Virus record (IMG/VR): IMGVR_UViG_3300049734_000105
Coordinates: 1-41,377 of that record
Reading direction: 5' to 3' (one strand)
DNA from: a virus
Length of the DNA: 41,377 nucleotides
Each line of letters starts with the position of its first letter. Position 1 is the first letter of the stretch. Below the pieces are notes generated by a model. That model made no database searches. It saw nothing but the letters and a program-made list of their open reading frames with translations, and was not told the DNA's origin. Shown here one piece after another: positions 35,056 to 41,377 of this stretch. Position numbers and translations under genes: made by a program.

Positions 35056-38024
35056 GCGGCCCTCACAACCGCACCGTCAATCAGTACCCGCCGCACCCGG
35101 CTGGTTGAGCCTTGTATCTGGTCCACCTGTTGGGCTATGGCGGTGATGGTGGAGCCGGCGATGGCCTCCCCCGCTCGCCGCGCTACATCCTCGGTCACCT
35201 CACCCGGAAGTGCGGACAGCGCCACCGCTCCCGCTTCAAATACCACACTGATTCCACCGGACCCACCGCCCCCGCTGGGAAGAGACGGGGCCGCCACCAA
35301 GACGGGCGATCCCATCTCCACCAACCGGTTCAGGGCGTCTAGCTGTAGCTGGTCGATAGAAAGCGATTCCTCATAGAACGATGCCGCTTCCTCGTTGCCC
35401 AGCCGGATAGGTTCAAACGGGTCTATGTCTCCGATTTCCCCGCCGCGTGGCGTCTCGTCTACGTCGGGGTTGTCGAACGGGTCACGGTTGGACCCTAGCC
35501 GTTCGTCCTCTTGGTCATCTTGGAGGAGTCGGATAAGGTCTAGTATGGCGTCTAGGAACTCGTCCCCGGACAGCCCGCCCAGTTCGCCCTTGGTGAGTTC
35601 ACCCCGGCCGAACCGTTCGATCAGTTCCTGGAGTGCGGCAACCGCGCCATCGGGGTCACCGAAGAGGTCGATGTCTTTCAGCGCGTCCGATATGGCGGAG
35701 CTGGCATTGGGGCCACGGGTCAGAATGTCGGCCAGTGCCGCGAGTTCTTGGGTCGGCTTGATGATGCCGGCCGCCATCAGTGCTTCAAGGCGGTCCATTG
35801 CACCCCGGAATGTTTCCTCAAACCCAACGTCCAGTTTCTCCAGTGCCTCAAGGAGTAGCCGGATAGCGTCCCCTTCTAGCTTGCCCGTTTCCGGGTTGCG
35901 GAGGCTGATTCCCAGGTCTTGGGCTATCTCCTCGAGGTCCGCGATAGACAGACCCACCTTGGCTAGTTCCCGGCCGAGACCGGAGAACGAGGGGAACGAC
36001 TTGGAAAGCTCCGCCCGTATGGCGTCCTCGGCCGATTGCAACCGCGCCCCGGGTTGGTTAATGCGGAGAATGTCCCCTTGCACTTCGGTTAATTCGCGGA
36101 GTGCTTGGGTGTTTTTCTCCAGCAGTTCTTTGCGGGCCGCCGTCTCCGGAGATTCCCCGAACAGGGAGGAGATAACCCCCGCCAAGGCTCCAGCCGCGCT
36201 AATGAGGTTGGTAAAGTTGGCTGGGTTAAAGATGCCTTTGTCGGAGAGCGCGATGTCCTTCACCGCGTCCCCGATGGCGAGCAAGTTGTGAAGTGCGGCC
36301 GCCGTCTCAGCCGAGAACACCCCGGCCGCTTGCGCTACGCCGAGCAACCCCTGTGCAACGTCCTTGATTTTCTCGGCCGTCTCGCGGAGTTTGGCCTTCC
36401 GCTTCTCCTCTTCCTGGTTGATTTTCTCGGCTTCCCGGCGTTGCTTCTCCAGTATCTCGGCAACCTTCCGTTGAAGCCGCTCGATCTCGTTCATGTCGCC
36501 GCCCGCGAACTCCTTGAGCATGTCCCTCAAGCGTTCGGCGTTCTCCTCGGCGCGTTGTGCGGCTTCAGCGAATCCTACGGACTGCCGGTTACTCTCCTCC
36601 GTCAGTTTGGTAACCGGCTTGAGGAGTGCGTTGTACTGGTCTACCAATTCCAGTAAGTGGCGGGCCTGTTCGGCTGCGGCCTTTTTCTGGGCGTCGTTGA
36701 AATCCTTGGTGCGCTTCGCCAGTTCCTTGGTGATGGCGAGCAACGCGGCCTTGGACTCTTTGTCCAGGTTGCCCGCGTCCTTGGCCGCGAGAATGGCGGC
36801 TTGGTACTTTTTCAAATCCTCAACCGACTTGGAGCCAAGTTCACTGGTGGCGTTCTTGGCCTCAATTAACACGTCGGTCATTTGCCCCGCCGCACCGGCC
36901 GCCGTGCCTCCCGCTACCCCTAGTTGCTGGAAACTCTTCCCCGCTGCGGCTGCGCTAACTCCGGCCGCCGCCACTTCCGTTTTCCAGAACTGAAGTCCTT
37001 TTAGGCCGGTCTCATCACGAAACATGCCGCTGATTAGCTCAAGCGTTCTCGCTGCAATCGGAGCGAACTTGTCGCCTAGTTCGATCAGTGCCGCCTTAAT
37101 ACGGGTCTGCGCTCGCGTGGTGTTGGATTCGATGTCGTTGCTATTGCGATTCACGGCCTCGGTGTAGCGGTCCATCGCCGCCGCTGCGCCGTTCGGGCCG
37201 GCTGCCGCGTCGGCTACGCCACGAATAGCGGTCGCGCTATCGTCTGAGTTGGTGGTGAGGTCTTGCAGTTCACCGGTTGCGCCACCCGCCTCATTGGCAA
37301 GGTTCCGAATGGCTTGCACTCCACCGGTTTCTAACTCTTCCTTGAACTCCGCGATGGTTTTCTTGCCCGGCTCGAAACCCTGGTCTATGAGGTTGGTTAG
37401 TGCCTGGGTGGTTGTGATGAAATCTAGCCCCGTCCCCTCGATGACCGGGGCCAGGGCTTCGATGGTGGCCAATAAGTCCTCCACCGAGGTCCGACCCTGC
37501 GCCACATCAAACAGGTGGGCCATCGCGGCCCGAGCGTTGTCTGCCGAAATCCCAAACAGGTCTAACGCGGCGTCCAGCCCACCAACCAATTCCTCCCCGT
37601 TCTTGCCCAGCGCCTTCCCGGCTTCAATCGCGGCCTTTGTGACCGTGACCAACTCTTCCCCGTTCGCTACGCCGGCCCGCGACACCGCGTCCATTGTGGC
37701 AATTGCGTTCTCTTGGGTAACGCCGAACTGTATAGCTAGGTCGGTGGCTGCCCGTCTGAACTCGTCAATCTTCCCGGTCGCCCCGGGTACACGGTCAACG
37801 ATGAACCCCACCGCCTTGTTAACTTCCTCGGCCATCTTGGCCAGTTGGAAGCCAGCCGTGACCGCTGCCGCGCCCAATGCCCCGGTTGCCGCTAACGGGT
37901 TCTTTTTGATGAACCCGGCCAAGCGGTCAAAACTCTTCTCCGCTTTGTCCAATTCCCCCTGGAGGCCCTTGGTTTCGGCCTCGAAAGAGACGAACAGACG
38001 GGCGAACTCAATAGAACGGGCCAT
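35052..38024 (-). CDS. Tape measure protein
   Basis: 990 aa from ATG 38024. The N-terminal half is helical and contains the phage tail tape-measure core (FRRAATDLAIQFGVTQENA, FGISADNARAAMAHLFDVA, FITTTQALTNLIDQGFEPGK). Long coiled coils follow (EKINQEEEKRKAKLRETAEK), plus a hydrophobic region LLGVAQAAGVFSAETAAALH. The C-terminus has SGGISVVFEAGAVALSALPG. At about 1.5 angstrom per residue it would set a tail near 150 nm. It lies between the probable chaperone and Dit. Confidence 0.93.
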   Translation of the reverse strand: MARSIEFARLFVSFEAETKGLQGELDKAEKSFDRLAGFIKKNPLAATGALGAAAVTAGFQLAKMAEEVNKAVGFIVDRVPGATGKIDEFRRAATDLAIQFGVTQENAIATMDAVSRAGVANGEELVTVTKAAIEAGKALGKNGEELVGGLDAALDLFGISADNARAAMAHLFDVAQGRTSVEDLLATIEALAPVIEGTGLDFITTTQALTNLIDQGFEPGKKTIAEFKEELETGGVQAIRNLANEAGGATGELQDLTTNSDDSATAIRGVADAAAGPNGAAAAMDRYTEAVNRNSNDIESNTTRAQTRIKAALIELGDKFAPIAARTLELISGMFRDETGLKGLQFWKTEVAAAGVSAAAAGKSFQQLGVAGGTAAGAAGQMTDVLIEAKNATSELGSKSVEDLKKYQAAILAAKDAGNLDKESKAALLAITKELAKRTKDFNDAQKKAAAEQARHLLELVDQYNALLKPVTKLTEESNRQSVGFAEAAQRAEENAERLRDMLKEFAGGDMNEIERLQRKVAEILEKQRREAEKINQEEEKRKAKLRETAEKIKDVAQGLLGVAQAAGVFSAETAAALHNLLAIGDAVKDIALSDKGIFNPANFTNLISAAGALAGVISSLFGESPETAARKELLEKNTQALRELTEVQGDILRINQPGARLQSAEDAIRAELSKSFPSFSGLGRELAKVGLSIADLEEIAQDLGISLRNPETGKLEGDAIRLLLEALEKLDVGFEETFRGAMDRLEALMAAGIIKPTQELAALADILTRGPNASSAISDALKDIDLFGDPDGAVAALQELIERFGRGELTKGELGGLSGDEFLDAILDLIRLLQDDQEDERLGSNRDPFDNPDVDETPRGGEIGDIDPFEPIRLGNEEAASFYEESLSIDQLQLDALNRLVEMGSPVLVAAPSLPSGGGGSGGISVVFEAGAVALSALPGEVTEDVARRAGEAIAGSTITAIAQQVDQIQGSTSRVRRVLIDGAVVRAA

Positions 38025-38857
38025 TAGGCGGCCTTTTCCGCTTCATGGGCTAGCGCCACTTGAGCAATAAGGCTTTCTAGCGTGGTGTCCCTAGTCAGGC
38101 TTCTCGCGTCCCGTCCCAATGTCTTGGCCGCGCTCGAGACCAGCGTTTCCCATGACCCGGGACGCCGGCCCTTGTCGTTGTTGGGGGTCAGCAGGAACGC
38201 CACGAGCTGTAACCGCGCTCCGTTGACGGTGCGGTGTGCTTGGAGGATTCTGATGATGTCAGCCGGCGATAGATCACCCGTCCACGCTGGAGGGGTTGGC
38301 TTGAACTCCGCGTCACTAAACGGCAACCCGGGTAACTCGTGGCACACAATCCAGCACAACACCCGCTGCTGGTAGTCGCATTCCACCAGCGCCCCACCTA
38401 ATGCCGCCGCCGCCGCTGGAGTGTTGATGGCCTTGAGTCGTTCGATCTGGTCGCCGAGATGCGCCAACACCAAATCCCGTTGCGCCATGTGGACCAGGGC
38501 GTGGTGGGACTTCGGGAATACACCCTTGGCTTGCTGGAGTCCGTCTGTATCGGTGGCGTCAAGGGTGACGTAGATGGGAGCACCCCGGAGTGCGTCCGCT
38601 GCGGCCTCACGGGCCAACAGTGTTTCTTCCTCGGACTTCGTGGTGGTGGATTCGCTCCGCATCATATACGCCACGTAAATGGCGTAACAGTAAATCCACC
38701 CGAACAACGACCCTTGATAGGGGTTTTCTACTCCACCGGGCCAGTAGGCGTCAAGGTCTCGGTGGGTGCAAAGTTCGGGGGAACGCTCAAGCACGTCCCG
38801 TAATTCACGGCAACGCCTTTGCATCTCCCGCACCCCGCACCCCACCTTGACGCCCAT
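38024..38857 (-). CDS. Protein in tail-chaperone position
   Basis: 277 aa from ATG 38857, with GGAG 5 bases upstream. It lies between the major tail protein and tape measure, where siphoviruses encode tail assembly chaperones. The composition is helical (CRELRDVLERSPELCTHRDL, AREAAADALRGAPIYV, DIIRILQAHRTVNGARLQLV). No slippery heptamer for a programmed frameshift was recognised by eye, although chaperones usually have one. The role is inferred from position. Confidence 0.5.
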   Translation of the reverse strand: MGVKVGCGVREMQRRCRELRDVLERSPELCTHRDLDAYWPGGVENPYQGSLFGWIYCYAIYVAYMMRSESTTTKSEEETLLAREAAADALRGAPIYVTLDATDTDGLQQAKGVFPKSHHALVHMAQRDLVLAHLGDQIERLKAINTPAAAAALGGALVECDYQQRVLCWIVCHELPGLPFSDAEFKPTPPAWTGDLSPADIIRILQAHRTVNGARLQLVAFLLTPNNDKGRRPGSWETLVSSAAKTLGRDARSLTRDTTLESLIAQVALAHEAEKAA

Positions 38858-38870
38858 GCCCGCTCCACGA

Positions 38871-39605
38871 TTACGCGAACTGACGGACGATCAGTTGACT
38901 CGCCTTGCACGTCACCTGCATGGACGACGCGGCCGTCTTTTGCAGAGGCGCGTTGATGTTCGTCTCCACGTAAGCGTTCAGGAAGTCAATCTGAAGTTTC
39001 TTGGCGTCGTGCCGGAGACCCTGCCACCGGATCACCTGCTCCGACTGTACCGCCTGACCGATGCCGCCGACGAGCGACTGGTACGCGGTCGCTTCCGCCA
39101 GCCCGTCGCCCGTCTCCGATTCCGCGAAGCCGGTCGCGAACTGGAGGTTGGGGCCGTTGTAGCCCAACAGGCCGAACGAAATGCCAAACTCTAGGGGACC
39201 GGAAATGTAGACCACGGCCGTGTCCCCGATTTCTTCGAACACGGCGGTCAGAGACTTGGTGCCGGTCCAGGATACGGAATCCTGAAGGAACTTCCCGATG
39301 TTGACCCGGACGGCTTCCACCATCCGCGCCCCGGTTGACTGGGCGATCTTGGGCGGTGGCGTGACCGGCATCGTGGCATTAGGCGTGCCGATCTTGAGCA
39401 GTTCCAGCCCACCGTCACCGATCACGAACACGGGGTCCGCGCTGGTGAAGTTGGTCGCGGAACTGACCGCAATCGTGGTTTCCGCACCAGTTGCGGCTAC
39501 CGGAGCCGTGGTTACGGTGTCCCCGATAGTACCGGACGCAATCCGGTACAGGTCGAGAACCGTTGTTTTCTTGAGCAGTTCACCTGCGGCGTTAGTACGC
39601 GGCAT
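38871..39605 (-). CDS. Major tail tube protein
   Basis: 244 aa from ATG 39605, with GGAGGGG upstream. The beta-rich central region (AETTIAVSSATNFTSADPVF, RVNIGKFLQDSVSWTGTKS, FATGFAESETGDGLAEATA) and a C-terminal part (QLIVRQFA) match phage tail tube proteins that stack as hexamers. It lies at the expected place after the tail terminator and before the chaperone/tape-measure genes. Confidence 0.75.
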   Translation of the reverse strand: MPRTNAAGELLKKTTVLDLYRIASGTIGDTVTTAPVAATGAETTIAVSSATNFTSADPVFVIGDGGLELLKIGTPNATMPVTPPPKIAQSTGARMVEAVRVNIGKFLQDSVSWTGTKSLTAVFEEIGDTAVVYISGPLEFGISFGLLGYNGPNLQFATGFAESETGDGLAEATAYQSLVGGIGQAVQSEQVIRWQGLRHDAKKLQIDFLNAYVETNINAPLQKTAASSMQVTCKASQLIVRQFA

Positions 39606-39643
39606 ATTCCCCTATCCCCTCCCCACCCCTGTTTAGGTCGCCG

Positions 39644-40084
39644 TCAGGTCAGCACGAGCAAGGGGAGCGACCAGTCCGCTTGCGTCAGTGTTGGTTCGTC
39701 GAGTTCCAGTAACCCGCTAATGTCTCCCACCTCGTCCACGCTCTGGCGCAACCCCGCGTCCACCTGGGGGGCCAGATAGTTCAGCCCTTGTGCCTCGTAG
39801 GCGTTATACGTCAACGCGGCCTTGGCCAACTCCAGCGCATTGCGACAGACCGCGCCTGAATTGGTGTCCTTGGCTATCGCGGTCAAGAGCATAGTTCCCC
39901 GTTCCGCGCCCTCGTCATACGCCAACAGGTCGAACGCCAGAACCGGAAGAGGGGTATTCAGCCCCACCCGCCACCGCTCCACCGCTATCCGCGTCGTGCG
40001 ACCAAACAGCGTCCGCAATGCGGTGTCCGCGTCCAGAATGGCCTTGGTGGCTTCGCGGATTTGCTGTTCGATGTCGGTCGCCAT
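39644..40084 (-). CDS. Tail terminator-like protein
   Basis: 146 aa from ATG 40084. IEQQIREATKAILDADTALR, TPLPVLAFDLLAYDEGAERG and a C-terminal TQADWSLPLLVL fit the small alpha/beta fold of siphovirus tail terminators (U-like or DUF3168-like). It caps the tail and connects it to the head. The ATG overlaps the stop of the gp10-like gene by one base. Confidence 0.7.
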   Translation of the reverse strand: MATDIEQQIREATKAILDADTALRTLFGRTTRIAVERWRVGLNTPLPVLAFDLLAYDEGAERGTMLLTAIAKDTNSGAVCRNALELAKAALTYNAYEAQGLNYLAPQVDAGLRQSVDEVGDISGLLELDEPTLTQADWSLPLLVLT

Positions 40085-40557
40085 CAGACCCGCTCCAGCT
40101 TCTTACCCGCCACCGTGGCCACAACTGGTCCAAGCTGGTCCTTCACCGCCTCAATCGCCCGCTGTGCCGATGGCCTAGCCGCGATCTGCAACTTCCGCTT
40201 GGCCACGCCACCGCTTCGCCGTCTCCGGCCGCTCTTGATGGGGAGCGAGGTATTCACGCCTTGCTCGAGCAATGCCCCGGTGAACCACTGGACCGCTACG
40301 CGGCCCTCCGCTCCGACAACACCAGACCGCACCGACTTGGCAAGGGTTCCGCTTTGCCTTCTGGGGGGCTCGCCGGGGGCGCTGGGTGTGCCCCGTACTC
40401 CCCGCACTCCACCGCCACCCCGCACACCCAGCACCCGACGCCATGAGCGAGCCAACGTCTTGCGTGCTTCCTTCATCTCCACACTGTTGACCGATCCAAC
40501 GGAGCGGAGTTCTTTTTCCAGTTCCCGATTGACCGTCACCAGCACCTCGGCCGCCAT
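40084..40557 (-). CDS. HK97 gp10-like tail completion/minor tail protein
   Basis: 157 aa from ATG 40557. ELEKELRSVGSVNSVEMKEA, then SGTLAKSVRSGVVGAEGRVA and VQWFTGALLEQGVNTS follow the pattern of HK97 gp10-type tail proteins, whose middle contains the RxGxLxxSI-like motif. A basic stretch GRRRRSGGVAKRK is included. It probably joins the tail to the connector; it sits in the right gene order. Confidence 0.75.
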   Translation of the reverse strand: MAAEVLVTVNRELEKELRSVGSVNSVEMKEARKTLARSWRRVLGVRGGGGVRGVRGTPSAPGEPPRRQSGTLAKSVRSGVVGAEGRVAVQWFTGALLEQGVNTSLPIKSGRRRRSGGVAKRKLQIAARPSAQRAIEAVKDQLGPVVATVAGKKLERV

Positions 40558-40925
40558 TACGGGAACACCTCGGCGGTCAGCACTAGGCCGGCCGCGACAA
40601 ACTTGTTGTCCGAGTTGAAGTCATAGGTCGGCGTTTCTTCGACCCGCCACCGCGTGGCGTTCCTGAATCCCGCCGTGACAACCACGCCGTCACCCTTCCG
40701 GATGTCCGGTTGACCCGCTACGTAACCCTCGTCACGCACGTCCGACGCCGCGCCATAGACGCGGCCCCGCATCTGGTCCGACACCGGGGCGAATAGCATC
40801 TTGGTCCCGGACAGCACCAGCGACCACGACGGTTTAGCGGGTGAGCCGTCCGCGTTCTCCGCAGCGGTCGGCCGGTAGACGCTCACGGTCGAGCCGCGTG
40901 CGCTAATGAGCGTGGACACGCTCAT
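40557..40925 (-). CDS. Head closure/adaptor protein (SPP1 gp16-like)
   Basis: 122 aa from ATG 40925, overlapping the connector stop as ATGA. SVSTLISARGSTVSVYRPTA, SWSLVLSGTKMLFAPVSDQM, DIRKGDGVVVTAGFRNATRW and RVEETPTYDFNSDN form a small beta-barrel typical of head-closure (stopper) proteins that plug the portal after packaging. Confidence 0.7.
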   Translation of the reverse strand: MSVSTLISARGSTVSVYRPTAAENADGSPAKPSWSLVLSGTKMLFAPVSDQMRGRVYGAASDVRDEGYVAGQPDIRKGDGVVVTAGFRNATRWRVEETPTYDFNSDNKFVAAGLVLTAEVFP

Positions 40926-41377
40926 GACATCACCGGCCGTTGATAGGCTTCCACCGCATCGGCCCATGCATCAAGGGAATCCAGCCCGGACCCGGACTCG
41001 CTCCCGGAGGCGTACTCGATAGAGTAGGGTCCGATGCGTTCCCCGGTCACGTCTCCACCGCTCCCCTGGGTGAGCTGGTAGAGCAGTTTCCCACCAGCCT
41101 TTATCGCCGCCTTGACCGCTGCGGGCCGGTCGTCCTTGGTGTTGTACACCACTTGCACATAGTTCGGCTGACCCGGCCGACCGAACCAGCCGGACACCCG
41201 CACCAGTCGGGGTGAACCCACCGCCCAGTTCAAGACGGACTGGTCGTTGACTGCCAGCGTCTCCACCGGGTTCAGCGCGTCGTAACCCAGTTTCACGCTG
41301 GTCAACGCTTGCACGGGGTAATCCAGGAACAGCACGTTGCTCCCGCTCCCGTCATACACCTCGGTGCGGCCGGTAAT
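40922..41377 (-). CDS. Head-tail connector, gp6-like (5' end cut by window edge)
   Basis: The frame is open to the right edge, so the start lies outside. The visible part reads ITGRTEVYDGSGSNVLFLDY, PVQALTSVKLGYDALNPVET, then YVQVVYNTKDDRPAAVKAA and ends in a helix DSLDAWADAVEAYQRP. This resembles the gp6-like connector (phage_gp6) that sits below the portal. The missing N-terminal helix probably continues beyond 41377, adjoining the capsid gene in the intact genome. Confidence 0.75.
   Translation of the reverse strand: MTGRTEVYDGSGSNVLFLDYPVQALTSVKLGYDALNPVETLAVNDQSVLNWAVGSPRLVRVSGWFGRPGQPNYVQVVYNTKDDRPAAVKAAIKAGGKLLYQLTQGSGGDVTGERIGPYSIEYASGSESGSGLDSLDAWADAVEAYQRPVMS

Noticed and set aside
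38024-38857. Programmed frameshift in the tail chaperone gene
   Set aside because: No slippery heptamer with a second overlapping frame could be seen by eye. The gene is a single continuous frame, so no frameshift is claimed.

Overview
The window is almost certainly the near-complete genome of a temperate siphovirus (HK97-type capsid, long non-contractile tail) from a GC-rich bacterium. No host chromosomal genes are visible. A Gram-negative host is inferred from a lysis cassette with a coiled-coil inner-membrane spanin-like protein overlapping a small lipoprotein. The host genus cannot be named. Nearly all genes lie on the minus strand and read right to left. They are tightly packed, with very many 4-base GTGA or ATGA stop/start overlaps. 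The left edge cuts the major capsid gene and the right edge cuts the next gene expected in the morphogenesis order (head-tail connector). The sequence therefore looks like a circular or circularly permuted genome opened inside the capsid/connector region, with only a few hundred bases missing.

Layout in transcription order, starting at the packaging genes: small and large terminase (5449-3391), a 51-aa membrane protein, portal, prohead protease, a zinc-ribbon protein, an internal terminator and the capsid gene (866-1). The series resumes at the right edge with connector, head closure, gp10-like, tail terminator, major tail protein, probable chaperone, tape measure and distal tail protein. A large set of adhesion and tail-fibre-like proteins follows (34267-24294). 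It includes Ig-like, lectin-like and tandem-repeat proteins and two paralogous small virion proteins. Then comes a lysis cassette (24293-22087) and three accessory genes: metallophosphoesterase, winged helix and SPFH/Band-7.

The control region is at 19.5-20.6 kb. A plus-strand XRE repressor, followed by a lipoprotein and a membrane protein, diverges from a leftward early operon that begins with a ribbon-helix-helix gene. A TTGACA-17-TATCGT promoter carries a candidate operator in its spacer. The early operon (19507-12391) encodes many small proteins, a single-strand-annealing/Gp157 recombination pair, a PD-(D/E)XK-like nuclease, an excisionase-like protein and a tyrosine integrase. Just past the integrase, 12748-12794 reproduces the 3' half of a tRNA-Lys(CTT) gene and is the predicted attP.

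Further left are the most unusual gene (12134-9885), a predicted fusion of a radical-SAM-like barrel, a GNAT-like domain and an amino-methyltransferase, and a replication initiator whose own gene carries iterons, palindromes and an AT-rich stretch typical of a lambda-type origin. A second sigma70-like promoter (8037-8064) drives regulators and three homing-type endonuclease genes leading to the terminase genes. The best candidate for an undescribed system is the three-domain fusion, proposed as a single-polypeptide DNA hypermodification enzyme.
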